The position numbers and the translations under genes are program-made. A stretch of DNA of 64,000 nt, taken from Prosthecobacter gellanilyticus. GTDB lineage: Bacteria > Verrucomicrobiota > Verrucomicrobiia > Verrucomicrobiales > Verrucomicrobiaceae. The DNA lies in contig NZ_BKAG01000006.1 of NCBI RefSeq assembly GCF_007992435.1, forward strand, positions 1 through 64,000, given 5' to 3'. Positions 51,009 through 60,274 of the stretch are shown one piece after another (position 1 is the stretch's first letter; every line of letters starts with the position of its first letter). The notes under the pieces are model-generated. The model saw only the letters and a program-made list of their open reading frames with translations, ran no database searches and was not told the DNA's origin.

Positions 51009-51973
51009 TTTTCCAGCATCCGCAGTTCCTCATCCTGCTGGCCCTGCCGGTGATCCTGGCTTTTTGGGAGTGGGTCCGCCGCGGGCATCCCATGGTCCTG
51101 CCCTTTGATCACGGCCGGCAGCGGCGTGGCTGGTTCCTGCGTCTGCTCGTTCTCGGCGCCAACTGCCTGCCGGCCTTGCTGCTGGCCCTCGCCATTCTCT
51201 TCCTCGCACATCCGATGACCTACACGCCTCCGGAGGTGGAGCGCCAGTTGAACAACGTGCAGTTCGTGCTCGATACCTCCGGCAGCATGGCCGAGGACCA
51301 CGGCCCGCAGACCCAGGGCCGTCACCGGCGCTTTGATTCCGCGATGGAGGCCATCGAGCAGTTCACGAACTACCGTCAGGGGGATGCCTTTGGCCTAACG
51401 ATCTTTTCACGAAACTACATCCACTGGCTGCCGCTGACTTTGGACACCCAGTCCATCGCCCTTTCGAAACGGTTCATCGAGCCAAACAACCCCAAGCTCG
51501 ATCCGCCCAGCATGGGCAGGCATGGCCTGCCTGACGAGCTCTGGGGGCACACCTACATCGGCAAGGCTCTGCTGGGTGCCACGGAACTCCTTGCCCAGCG
51601 TCCCACCGGTGACCGCATGATCATCCTCATGACGGATGGCGAGAGCAGTGACATCCTGCCGCCGAAGGACATCGAGATCATCACACGTCTGCAGGCTGAG
51701 AAGATCACCGTCTTCGCCATCCTGCTTTCGAATGAGAAGATCCAGCCGCAGCTCGCCAACATCGCCCGCTCCACCGGTGGCGAGGCCTTCAACGCCATCA
51801 CGGGTGATGCGCTGTCGATGGTTTTCAAGCGCATCGATGAGATGAAGAAAGTCGTCGTGCTGGAGAAGCGCCCGCAGGTCGTCGACTTCTACGAGCCCTT
51901 CTTCATTCCCACCTTGGGGGTTCTGGCCGCGAGTGTGCTCGTGCTGTTCGGTCTGCGCTTCACCCCCTGGTAG
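51005..51973 (+). CDS. VWA-domain membrane protein (BatA-like), last gene of MoxR/VWA operon
   Basis: A 322-residue protein with the full BatA plan: IFQHPQFLILLALPVILAFW and a second N-terminal helix (LLVLGANCLPALLLALAILF), VWA domain with canonical MIDAS DTSGSMAEDHG, TxxD-type IGKALLGATELLAQ and LMTDGESSDILPP, then a C-terminal TM (TLGVLAASVLVLFGLRF). Its canonical MIDAS contrasts with the DLSPS of the first VWA gene, suggesting that one VWA protein binds metal strongly and the other less so. A 94-bp gap separates it from the aminotransferase gene. Confidence 0.92.
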   Translation: MIFQHPQFLILLALPVILAFWEWVRRGHPMVLPFDHGRQRRGWFLRLLVLGANCLPALLLALAILFLAHPMTYTPPEVERQLNNVQFVLDTSGSMAEDHGPQTQGRHRRFDSAMEAIEQFTNYRQGDAFGLTIFSRNYIHWLPLTLDTQSIALSKRFIEPNNPKLDPPSMGRHGLPDELWGHTYIGKALLGATELLAQRPTGDRMIILMTDGESSDILPPKDIEIITRLQAEKITVFAILLSNEKIQPQLANIARSTGGEAFNAITGDALSMVFKRIDEMKKVVVLEKRPQVVDFYEPFFIPTLGVLAASVLVLFGLRFTPW

Positions 51974-52067
51974 GCGCAGGTCCGCGTGTTCGGGTCATCC
52001 AGAGCTTTTGATGTGAAATCTTGACGCTTCCGACGGTTCCCTCTCATACTTCGCCAACTGCCCGACC

Positions 52068-53177
52068 ATGAACACCCAATTCCCCGCTGAACGCATTCTC
52101 CTGGGCCCTGGACCCAGTCCTGTCTCCTCCCGTGTCCTGCGTGCGCTCGGCGCGCCGACCCTGGGTCACCTCGATCCGCAGTATGTCGCCATCATGGACG
52201 AGGTCTGTGAGATGCTGCGTCAGGTCTTCCAAACCAAAAATGCTCTCACGTTCCCGGTCAGCGGCACTGGCATGGCTGGCATGGAGTGCATCGCCACGAA
52301 TCTCATCGAGCCCGGTGATGAGGTCATCGTCTGCATCAACGGCGTCTTCGGCGGCCGTATGAAGGATGTCATGGAGCGCTGCGGTGCCACCGTGCATACG
52401 GTCGATGCAGCGTGGGGGGATGTCTTCACCAAGGAGCAGATCGCCGCGGCTCTCGATCAGCATCCGAAAGCCAAACTCGTCGGCATCGTGCATGCCGAGA
52501 CCAGTACCGGTGCACATCAGCCGCTGGAAGGCCTTGCCGATATCGTGCATGCCAAAGGCGCGTTGCTCGTGGTGGATGCCGTCACCAGCCTAGGTGGCCA
52601 CGAATTGAAGGTGGATGAGTGGGGCATTGATGCCATCTACAGCGGCACGCAAAAATGCCTGAGCTGCCCGCCCGGCCTCGCTCCCGTGAGCTTTGGTGAT
52701 CGCGCTCTCGCGATCATGGATGGGCGCAAAACCAAAGTGCAGTCCTGGTATCTGGATGTCTCGATGCTGCGCAAATACTACACCGCCGGTGGTGGTGGCC
52801 GCGTGTATCATCACACCGCGCCGATCAACATGACCTACGCTCTGCGCGAGGCACTCGCCATCGTTTTGGAGGAAGGTCTGGAGGCCCGCATTGCCCGCCA
52901 CGCCCAGATGCATCAGCGCCTGCGCGCCGGACTGGAAGCCATGGGCATCACGTATGTGCCCAAGCATTCCCTCCACACGCTCAACTGCATCAATATCCCC
53001 GCCGGAGCGGATGACGCCGGCACTCGCAAGCGCCTGCTGGAAGAATACGGCATCGAGATCGGTGCAGGTCTCGGCGTCATGGCCGGCAAAGCCTGGCGCA
53101 TCGGCCTCATGGGCCACGGCGCCAGCGTGCGAAACGTCGACCTTGTGCTCACGGCTCTGAAGAATGTGCTGAAGTAA
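52068..53177 (+). CDS. class V aminotransferase, alanine/serine-glyoxylate type
   Basis: A 369-residue PLP enzyme matching alanine-glyoxylate/serine-glyoxylate aminotransferases: [20 protein letters not shown] at the start, [53 protein letters not shown], and the PLP Lys196 in [13 protein letters not shown], with [20 protein letters not shown] later. It converts glyoxylate to glycine using alanine or serine. The glycolate oxidase genes and permease begin about 400 bp downstream, so it probably removes the glyoxylate they make. Confidence 0.92.
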   Translation: MNTQFPAERILLGPGPSPVSSRVLRALGAPTLGHLDPQYVAIMDEVCEMLRQVFQTKNALTFPVSGTGMAGMECIATNLIEPGDEVIVCINGVFGGRMKDVMERCGATVHTVDAAWGDVFTKEQIAAALDQHPKAKLVGIVHAETSTGAHQPLEGLADIVHAKGALLVVDAVTSLGGHELKVDEWGIDAIYSGTQKCLSCPPGLAPVSFGDRALAIMDGRKTKVQSWYLDVSMLRKYYTAGGGGRVYHHTAPINMTYALREALAIVLEEGLEARIARHAQMHQRLRAGLEAMGITYVPKHSLHTLNCINIPAGADDAGTRKRLLEEYGIEIGAGLGVMAGKAWRIGLMGHGASVRNVDLVLTALKNVLK

Positions 53178-53180
53178 ACG

Positions 53181-53543
53181 ATGGAACTTCTTTACCCATC
53201 CCAAGGAAAGGTTTCGATTTGGATCGGTTCGTTCGAGTCAGAGGAAGCCTTTGATGAATGTGTGGAGCGCGAGATCTCGTCTCGGCTCGGTCATGCAGTG
53301 GAGATATCTGAGATTTGTAAAGTCAGTTTTGAGTTTGAGCCGAAGCCGGTTGAGGTCCTGTTAGACGGATTCTCAGGGTGCGAATCATTCATTTCATCTG
53401 CTGCCGCTGTTGCGGCCTCTCACGGTGTTGTCTCGGCGAATGCTGCGATTGTCTGTTACCATCTTGAGTTTCGGAACGCTCCGCAGACCTGGAGTGACCT
53501 CCTGTTCCTCGGAAGCATGGATGGTGCCGACTTAGTTGAGTGA
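53181..53543 (+). CDS. Imm22-like immunity-type protein
   Basis: A 120-residue soluble protein reading [20 protein letters not shown] near its start, as in immunity-22 family proteins (VSVWIG-x-F/x-SEEEF-x-EYV pattern), then [20 protein letters not shown] and an [20 protein letters not shown] core. Imm22 proteins are predicted to neutralise polymorphic toxins. No toxin gene is next to it. It starts 3 bp after the aminotransferase stop and 27 bp before glcD, so it splits the glycolate cluster. The base composition of its first half is noticeably less GC-rich than its neighbours, consistent with insertion. Confidence 0.7.
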   Translation: MELLYPSQGKVSIWIGSFESEEAFDECVEREISSRLGHAVEISEICKVSFEFEPKPVEVLLDGFSGCESFISSAAAVAASHGVVSANAAIVCYHLEFRNAPQTWSDLLFLGSMDGADLVE

Positions 53544-53570
53544 TCAAACTGCCTGAGCGCTGAACCTGTC

Positions 53571-55016
53571 ATGTCTTCATCTGCGCTCTCCAAATTCTCC
53601 ACCATCCTCCCTCCCGACCGCATTCTCTCGCGTCCGGTAGAGCTCGCCGCCTATGAGAGCGATGGCCTAACAGCCTTTCATACACGACCCATCGCCATCG
53701 TCGTGCCCGAGACGACGGACGAGGTCATCGCCATTGTACGGCTTTGTCATGAGCTGAAGCTGCCTTTCGTCGCACGCGGCAGCGGTACCAGCTTGTCCGG
53801 CGGTTCACTTCCCATTGCCGAGGGAATCGTCATCGCGCTGAATCGTTTGAACCGCATCGTGAGACTGGATCCCGCGCAGCGCATCGTGGTCGTTCAACCA
53901 GGTGTGATCAATACACAGGTTACCGTCGCTGCCGCACCACACGGTCTTCACTACGCCCCAGATCCCTCATCCCAGAGCATCTGCACCATCGGCGGCAATG
54001 TGGCCTTCAATTCGGGTGGCGCGCACTGCCTGAAGTATGGCATGACCTCGAACCATGTGCTCGGCATCAAGGCCGTGCTCGCCACGGGCGAGGTCGTGGA
54101 GTGGGGAAGGGGAAGCCGTGAACGCATCGGACCCGACTGGTGCGGCCTCTTCGTGGGTAATGAAGGACTCTTCGGCATCGCGCTTGAGATCACTCTGCAG
54201 CTTCTGCCGCGAGCCGAATGCTTCCACACCGTGCTTGCCGGTTATCGCACACTGGAGCAGGCGGGTGATGCCGTCTCCGCCGTGATTGCCAGCGGCCTCC
54301 TGCCCGGTGCCATCGAGATCATGGACGCTCTCGCTCTCGAAGCCGCAAAGGCTGCCGTGCATGCGGAGTATCCGCCCGGATGTGAAGCCGTGCTCATTGT
54401 CGAGCTCGAAGGCCCGCGCGAGGTCGTCGCCATCGAGCGTGAACGTTTGGATGAGATCCTGCAAGCCAGCCAGCCTGTGGGTATGCGTCCCGCACGTGAT
54501 GCCGATGAGCGCATGGCCATCTGGAAAGGTCGCAAGAGCGCCTTCAGTGCCGTGGGCCGTCTGTCACCCGACTTCATCGTGCAGGACGGTGTCGTGCCAC
54601 GTTGTCGGTTAGGTGAAGCATTGCGCCGCATCGCCGAGATGTCCCGCGAGACCGGCATCCGTGTGGCGAATGTTTTCCACGCGGGCGATGGCAATCTGCA
54701 TCCGCTCATCCTCTTCGATGGCCGCGAACAAGGTGCCTTGCAGCGTGCTGAAGCCCTCGCGGGTCGCATCCTGAGGATGTGTGTCGAGATGGGCGGCTCC
54801 ATCACCGGCGAGCATGGCGTCGGTGTCGAAAAGCGTGACTTCCTCGGCGATATGTTCTCTGCGGATGAGATCGATTGCATGCAGCGTCTTCGCGCCGCCT
54901 TTGATCCGCTCGGCATTGCCAATCCAGGCAAAATGTTCCCCGGCAAGGAAGCTCCCGCTTTGTCTCATGTCGGCCTGCATCCGCTGGAGAAGGCCGGCGT
55001 CATCTCACGCGAATGA
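53571..55016 (+). CDS. glcD: glycolate oxidase subunit GlcD (FAD-linked)
   Basis: A 481-residue FAD-linked oxidoreductase of the VAO family. The FAD-binding region is visible: [20 protein letters not shown], the [20 protein letters not shown] block and [19 protein letters not shown]; the C-terminal GlcD-type cap ends with [17 protein letters not shown] and [20 protein letters not shown], including the conserved His ligands. It oxidises glycolate to glyoxylate, passing electrons to GlcF and the respiratory chain. ATGA overlap with glcE. Confidence 0.95.
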   Translation: MSSSALSKFSTILPPDRILSRPVELAAYESDGLTAFHTRPIAIVVPETTDEVIAIVRLCHELKLPFVARGSGTSLSGGSLPIAEGIVIALNRLNRIVRLDPAQRIVVVQPGVINTQVTVAAAPHGLHYAPDPSSQSICTIGGNVAFNSGGAHCLKYGMTSNHVLGIKAVLATGEVVEWGRGSRERIGPDWCGLFVGNEGLFGIALEITLQLLPRAECFHTVLAGYRTLEQAGDAVSAVIASGLLPGAIEIMDALALEAAKAAVHAEYPPGCEAVLIVELEGPREVVAIERERLDEILQASQPVGMRPARDADERMAIWKGRKSAFSAVGRLSPDFIVQDGVVPRCRLGEALRRIAEMSRETGIRVANVFHAGDGNLHPLILFDGREQGALQRAEALAGRILRMCVEMGGSITGEHGVGVEKRDFLGDMFSADEIDCMQRLRAAFDPLGIANPGKMFPGKEAPALSHVGLHPLEKAGVISRE

Positions 55017-55957
55017 TCACACCTTCGTCACTCACCGAACTTCGTGATGCGGTGCTCTCCGCACCACGAGTCATCGCCGTCGGTGCCGTGACCAAGCCCC
55101 GCCTGTCAGCCGTGGAGGCTGTAAAAATCTCCACACGTTGTTTGAGCGGCATCACCGAGTATGAACCAGGCGAGTTCACCTTCACCGCTCTCGCCGGAAC
55201 ACCCGTGAAGGAGATCATCGCAGCCTTGGCAGAGAAAGGTCAGTATCTCCCCTTTGATCCCATGCTGGTTGAGGCAGGCAGCACCATCGGCGGAGTCGTG
55301 GCCAGCGGCTTGAGCGGCCCAGGTCGCTTTCGCTATGGTGGAGTCCGTGACTTCATCCTCGGCGTCCGCTTTGTCGATGGCATGGGGCGTTTGCTGAGGC
55401 TCGGTGGCAAGGTCGTGAAGAACGCCGCAGGCTTTGATGTGCCGAAGTTCTTGGTAGGCAGCCTCGGACGCTTCGGCGTCATCGGCGAGGTGACCTTCAA
55501 AGTTTTCCCCAAGCCCGAAACAGAAATCACTCTCGAGCTGCCTTTCGAACTCAAGAGACTCACCGGCCTCGCCAGCTCTCGTTTCGAAGCAGCCGCGCTG
55601 GATGTCCTCCCCGGCGGCGAAAAGATGCTCGTGAAGCTCGCCGGACCGGGAAAAGCTTTGGAAGTCCTCGCCCAGGAAATCGGCGGCAACTTGGTCGATA
55701 ACAGCATCTGGAGCCAGATCCGTGAGACACCCTGGTCCTTCAAGACCGATATCACCTCTGACCAAGTTCACGAACACAAAGCCTCCCACATCAGCTGCGG
55801 CGGTAATGTCGCCCTCTCTCATGATCGGCCCGCGCGCGGTCTCACCCTTCGCGGCGAAGCACCTCTATGGATCGGTGATCGTCCACGCTTCGCCATCGAG
55901 TCAGCCGTGAAGCAAGCTCTCGATCCCCAGCATCGTTTCCCAACTCTCGACGACTGA
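55013..55957 (+). CDS. glcE: glycolate oxidase subunit GlcE
   Basis: A 314-residue FAD-binding-domain protein without the C-terminal cap of GlcD. It has [20 protein letters not shown], then [20 protein letters not shown] and [20 protein letters not shown], all typical of GlcE. It forms the flavin-binding companion of GlcD. Stop and next start share one base (TGATG), a tight translational coupling. Confidence 0.93.
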   Translation: MITPSSLTELRDAVLSAPRVIAVGAVTKPRLSAVEAVKISTRCLSGITEYEPGEFTFTALAGTPVKEIIAALAEKGQYLPFDPMLVEAGSTIGGVVASGLSGPGRFRYGGVRDFILGVRFVDGMGRLLRLGGKVVKNAAGFDVPKFLVGSLGRFGVIGEVTFKVFPKPETEITLELPFELKRLTGLASSRFEAAALDVLPGGEKMLVKLAGPGKALEVLAQEIGGNLVDNSIWSQIRETPWSFKTDITSDQVHEHKASHISCGGNVALSHDRPARGLTLRGEAPLWIGDRPRFAIESAVKQALDPQHRFPTLDD

Positions 55958-57210
55958 TGCTTCACGCCATACCAACCGACCAGCTTGGACCCTTGGGAGA
56001 ACCCATGGCCAGGGCCGTGTCGGCCTGTGTGCATTGTGGCTTCTGTCTCGCCACCTGTCCGACGTATCGTGAGTTAGGCCAGGAGATGGACACTCCTCGC
56101 GGGCGCATCGTGCTCATGAAAGAGGTGCTGGAAGGCAAGATGAGCTTTGAAGCCGCGCAGCCGCATGTCGACCGCTGTCTCGGTTGCCTGGCCTGCGAGC
56201 CTGCTTGTCCTAGCGGTGTGCCGTACCGAGATCTCATCAGCCCGTTTCGCGCTCTAGCTGCTTCGAAGATGCAACGCAGTCCTATGGAGCGTGCGCGCCG
56301 CTTCATGACCGCGCAGACAGTGCCCTATGCTGGGCGCTTTCGTCTCGCCGCATGGATGGGCAAGGTCGGAAAGTTGGTGCCCGTGCCAGAAGCACTGCGC
56401 CCCATGCTCGACCTCATCCCAGATGTCATTCCTCCCGCTCAATCCTGGAAGAAAGTGTATCCTGCCTTTGGCGAGAAAAGAGCACGCGTGGCACTGCTCC
56501 TGGGTTGCGCGCAGCAAGTGCTGGACCCTGACATCAACACTGCCACCATCGAGGTTCTGACTCGCAACGGCGTCGAGGTCATCATTCCTCCTTCTCAAGG
56601 CTGCTGCGGAGGTCTGGCCTGGCACACAGGAGCCTTGGAAGCCGCGCAAAAGTTCGCACGAAAAAACCTCGATGCTTTTCCGGCGGATGTGGATGCCATC
56701 CTCACCAATGCCGCAGGCTGCGGCTCGGCCATGCATGAGTATCATCTCGTGCTTCGCGGCACTCCTGATGAAGCCCGCGCCGAGACCTTCCGACATCGTG
56801 TGATGGACGTGAGCGCCTTCCTGGCCAAGCTCGGCCTCCGTGAGCCTTTGTGTCAGATGAAAATCAAAGCCGCCTACCACGATGCCTGCCATCTCGCGAA
56901 TGCTCAAAACGTGCGGAGGCAGCCCCGCGAACTTCTGAACTCCATACCCGGTCTGCAATTGATGGAATTCGCCGATGCCCACCTCTGCTGCGGCAGTGCC
57001 GGCACCTACAACCTCGATCAGCCAGAAATCGCCGCCTCACTCGGCCTTCAAAAGGCTGGGTCGGTGATCTCCACCGGTGCCGAGATCGTCGTCAGCGGTA
57101 ACATCGGCTGCCTCACCCAGCTAAAAATGCACCTCAAGAAGCTTGGATCATCGATTCAGGTGAAACACACGCTGCAAGTTCTGCGTGATGCCATGCGCAC
57201 ATCCTCATGA
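55957..57210 (+). CDS. glcF: glycolate oxidase iron-sulfur subunit GlcF
   Basis: A 417-residue protein with two N-terminal 4Fe-4S motifs (CVHCGFCLATCP near 24-35 and CLGCLACEPACP near 74-85), followed by two CCG domains (SQGCCGGLAWHTG and AHLCCGSAGTYNL) that bind a third cofactor in this family. It carries electrons from the GlcD/GlcE flavins to the membrane. ATGA overlap with the permease gene. Confidence 0.95.
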   Translation: MLHAIPTDQLGPLGEPMARAVSACVHCGFCLATCPTYRELGQEMDTPRGRIVLMKEVLEGKMSFEAAQPHVDRCLGCLACEPACPSGVPYRDLISPFRALAASKMQRSPMERARRFMTAQTVPYAGRFRLAAWMGKVGKLVPVPEALRPMLDLIPDVIPPAQSWKKVYPAFGEKRARVALLLGCAQQVLDPDINTATIEVLTRNGVEVIIPPSQGCCGGLAWHTGALEAAQKFARKNLDAFPADVDAILTNAAGCGSAMHEYHLVLRGTPDEARAETFRHRVMDVSAFLAKLGLREPLCQMKIKAAYHDACHLANAQNVRRQPRELLNSIPGLQLMEFADAHLCCGSAGTYNLDQPEIAASLGLQKAGSVISTGAEIVVSGNIGCLTQLKMHLKKLGSSIQVKHTLQVLRDAMRTSS

Positions 57211-58829
57211 CCTGGTCCCAAAACTACGATCCCCTCGGCAATCTGATCCTTTCCTCGCTGGTGGCGGCGATCCCTGTGGTGGTGCTTCTCGGCCTTCTCG
57301 CCTTCTGGCATGTACGCGCGCATTTCGCGGCGCTGGCAGGACTTCTCACTGCCGCCGCCATTGCGATCGGAGTCTATGGCATGCCGGCAAAACTGGCAGG
57401 CATGGCCGCCGTGAACGGCGCTTTCTTCGGCCTCTTCCCCATTGGCTGGATCGTGCTGAATGCGATGTTCGTTTACAACCTCTCCGTGGAGACCGGACAG
57501 TTCGCGGTGCTGCAGCGGCAGATCGCCAGCGTGACCAGTGACCGCCGCATCCAGGCTCTTCTCATCGCTTTCAGCTTCGGAGCCTTCATCGAAGGTGCCG
57601 CAGGCTTTGGCGCGCCCGTGGCCATCACCGGCGCGCTCATGATCGGTCTCGGCTTCAAGCCTCTCGAGGCCGCGAAGCTCGCACTTATTGGCAATACCGC
57701 CCCGGTGGCTTTCGGTTCGCTCGGCATCCCGCTGACCACGCTGTCCAGCGTCACCGGACTCGATCTGATCCAGCTGAGTGCCATGGTCGGCCGCCAGCTG
57801 CCTCTGTTCTCCTTGATTGTGCCCTTTTGGTTAGTCGCCGCACAGGTGGGCTGGCGCGGCATGCTCGGCGTGTGGCCCGCATGTTTCGTCACAGGCGCCA
57901 GCTTTGCTGTGATGCAGTTTGTCGTCAGCAACTACCACGGCCCTTGGTTGGTGGACATCATCAGCGCTGTGGTGGCCATGGTGTCGCTCGTCCTCTTCAT
58001 GAAGGTCTGGAAGCCCGCGGACGAACCGAAGAAAGAGCCAGCACCACCTGAGCCGCGCGGAGCGGCCCCATGGAAGGCCTGGCTGCCATGGATCTTCCTC
58101 ACAGCAGGTGTCTTCCTCTGGAGCGTGCCAGCCGTGAAGAGCGGCTTGAACGGCCTTTTCAATTGGGAAATTGAGGTGCCACACCTGCACAACGCCGTGG
58201 AGCGAGTTCCTCCTGTTGTCGCCCACCCCGAGGTGGAGAAGGCCGTGTTTAAGTTCAATGCGCTTTCAGCCACGGGCACAGCCGCCATGATGGCAGGCAT
58301 GCTGGCTGGTTTGTGTCTCGGCCTCTCTCCGCTGAGAGTGCTTCGCGTGTATGGCGCCACTCTCTGGAAGCTGCGTGTGTCCATGCTCACCATCTCCCTC
58401 ATGCTCGCGCTGGGTTTCGTCACACGCTACAGCGGCACGGACACCACCATGGGACTCATGATGGCTGGCACCGGAGTGCTCTTTCCTTTCTTCTCACCCA
58501 TCATCGGCTGGCTCGGCGTGGCTCTCACCGGCAGCGATACTTCGTCGAACGTCTTGTTCGGCAATCTTCAGCAGGTTACCGCAAATCAGCTCGATCTCTC
58601 TCCCATCCACATGGCTGCTTCAAACAGCAGCGGCGGTGTCATGGGCAAGATGATCGATGCGCAGAGCATCGTCGTCGCCAGCGTGGCCACCGGTGGCCGG
58701 CCGGACAGCCCGGACGCAGGCACCGTGCTGCGCAGTGTGTTCTGGCACAGCGTGGTGCTGGCCGTGCTCATGGGTCTGCTGGTCATGGCCCAGGCCTATC
58801 TCATGCCCTGGATCGTGCCTGGGAAGTGA
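57207..58829 (+). CDS. L-lactate/glycolate permease (LctP family)
   Basis: A 540-residue LctP-type permease with about 12-13 TM helices. Recognisable blocks are FGAFIEGAAGFGAPVAITGA, GLGFKPLEAAKLALIGNTAP, FGSLGIPLTTL and GSDTSSNVLFGNLQQVTANQ. The family contains LldP (lactate) and GlcA (glycolate); both transport 2-hydroxy-acids by proton symport. Following glcDEF with a 4-bp overlap, it most likely brings glycolate into the cell (GlcA role). Confidence 0.93.
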   Translation: MTWSQNYDPLGNLILSSLVAAIPVVVLLGLLAFWHVRAHFAALAGLLTAAAIAIGVYGMPAKLAGMAAVNGAFFGLFPIGWIVLNAMFVYNLSVETGQFAVLQRQIASVTSDRRIQALLIAFSFGAFIEGAAGFGAPVAITGALMIGLGFKPLEAAKLALIGNTAPVAFGSLGIPLTTLSSVTGLDLIQLSAMVGRQLPLFSLIVPFWLVAAQVGWRGMLGVWPACFVTGASFAVMQFVVSNYHGPWLVDIISAVVAMVSLVLFMKVWKPADEPKKEPAPPEPRGAAPWKAWLPWIFLTAGVFLWSVPAVKSGLNGLFNWEIEVPHLHNAVERVPPVVAHPEVEKAVFKFNALSATGTAAMMAGMLAGLCLGLSPLRVLRVYGATLWKLRVSMLTISLMLALGFVTRYSGTDTTMGLMMAGTGVLFPFFSPIIGWLGVALTGSDTSSNVLFGNLQQVTANQLDLSPIHMAASNSSGGVMGKMIDAQSIVVASVATGGRPDSPDAGTVLRSVFWHSVVLAVLMGLLVMAQAYLMPWIVPGK

Positions 58830-58880
58830 TGATCGGCTGACATTTTCGCGGGCGGTTGGCGTTCTTGACCGGCAACCACC

Positions 58881-60032
58881 ATGAACCGCACCCGCCGCCG
58901 CTTTCTCCGCCAGGCTCTCCAGGCCTCCACCGCACTGGCTCTTCCACCTGTGCTGAAGGCAGCGGACAAAAAGGACGCCTTCTCCTTCGTCCTGCTCGGA
59001 GACCTGCACTTCGACAAGCTGGAGCACCACGACATGAAGTGGCTGCAGGAGCACAAGGCGGGCGACCTGAGCCAGATCAACAACTACACCCGCATCACCA
59101 AGGACATCACCCCGCGCCTTTTTGCGACGGTGAAGGAGACTCTCGCGGCGCTCAATCAATCCCCCGAAACCCGCGCCGCCTTTGTCCTGCAGGCAGGCGA
59201 TCTCGTGGAAGGTCTTTGCGGCACCGAGGAACTCTCCGCTGTGCAAAATCGTGAGGCACTGGTCTTTGTGGAAAGCATGAAGCTCGGCGTGCCCTTCGTC
59301 TTCACCAAAGGCAATCACGATGTGACTGGCGATGGCGCGGTGGAAGCCTTCAAGCACGTGTTTCACGACTTCCTCACGCAACAAACCTCCAGCTTCACCG
59401 GTGCTGGCAAGATCGACAGCGCGTGTTACTCCATCGAGCACGCCAACGCACAGTTCTGCTTCTTTGATGCCTATGAAAAGCCCAGCCTTGAATGGTTGGA
59501 AGCCGCTCTCGCCAAGCGCACTGCGCAGCACTGCTTCGTGACCATTCACCCACCCGTGGTGCCGTATGGCGCACGTGCCACTTGGTATCTCTACAATTCC
59601 GAGCGCGACAAATCACGCCGCGAAAAATTGCTCGACTTGTTAGGCAAGAACAACGCCTTCGTGCTCGGTGGCCACATCCATCGGTTCAACACCATCTGCC
59701 GCACCACGCCCGGCGGAGGCCGCTTTGCCCAGCTCGCCATCAGCAGCGTGGTCGGCAATGCCGAGGTGAAGCCCGACACCGAGCTCGACGGCCTGAAAGA
59801 CTACAATGGCGACCAGATCCGCGTGGAGCCCAAGCACTCACCTGAAACAGAGGCCCAACGCCGTGCCGTGTATGCCTCTGAAGCCCCGTTTGTGAAGTCC
59901 TTCGCCTATGCGGACATCCCCGGGCATGCGACAATCAGCATCAATGGCTCTCAGGTGCAGGCCGTGATGTACTCCGGCATCACGCGAAACGTCTACAAGA
60001 CCGTGGACCTGACGAAGCTGCTGGCATCGTAG
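58881..60032 (+). CDS. Tat-exported calcineurin-like metallophosphoesterase
   Basis: A 383-residue exported phosphoesterase with twin-arginine signal (MNRTRRRFLRQALQASTALA). Dimetal motifs are complete: LLGDLHFDKLEHH, VLQAGDLVEGL, TKGNHDVTGDG, IHPPVVPYG and LGGHIHRF. The substrate is unknown; similar PVC enzymes hydrolyse phosphodiesters or phosphorylated glycans. Unlike the PAP-like enzyme at 37941, it lacks an N-terminal Fn3 domain and uses Tat rather than Sec export. Confidence 0.9.
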   Translation: MNRTRRRFLRQALQASTALALPPVLKAADKKDAFSFVLLGDLHFDKLEHHDMKWLQEHKAGDLSQINNYTRITKDITPRLFATVKETLAALNQSPETRAAFVLQAGDLVEGLCGTEELSAVQNREALVFVESMKLGVPFVFTKGNHDVTGDGAVEAFKHVFHDFLTQQTSSFTGAGKIDSACYSIEHANAQFCFFDAYEKPSLEWLEAALAKRTAQHCFVTIHPPVVPYGARATWYLYNSERDKSRREKLLDLLGKNNAFVLGGHIHRFNTICRTTPGGGRFAQLAISSVVGNAEVKPDTELDGLKDYNGDQIRVEPKHSPETEAQRRAVYASEAPFVKSFAYADIPGHATISINGSQVQAVMYSGITRNVYKTVDLTKLLAS

Positions 60033-60274
60033 GCGATAGGTATTGTGGCTGCTTCGCGCGCCCTTTGGGGGCTAACCCCTAGTTAGTCGGGTCACCCAAA
60101 TTGGCCTGCTTCCCAGGTTCTCCCCATCAATATCATGCATGACTCACCAGGAAAAATTTTCCTGGTCCCGCCTCGCTGCTGTCTTGACGAACGAGCTGAG
60201 TCTAATCAGCTTTCTCTCTGCGCGGCCAAAATACGGCCCACCCCCGTTTGTCGCGCCGACCATCCACCCAACCC

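Noticed and set aside
60033-60274. Possible regulatory element upstream of korA (CCCCTAGTTAGTCGGG)
   Set aside because: A weak imperfect palindrome only; nothing else in the 242 bp stands out.
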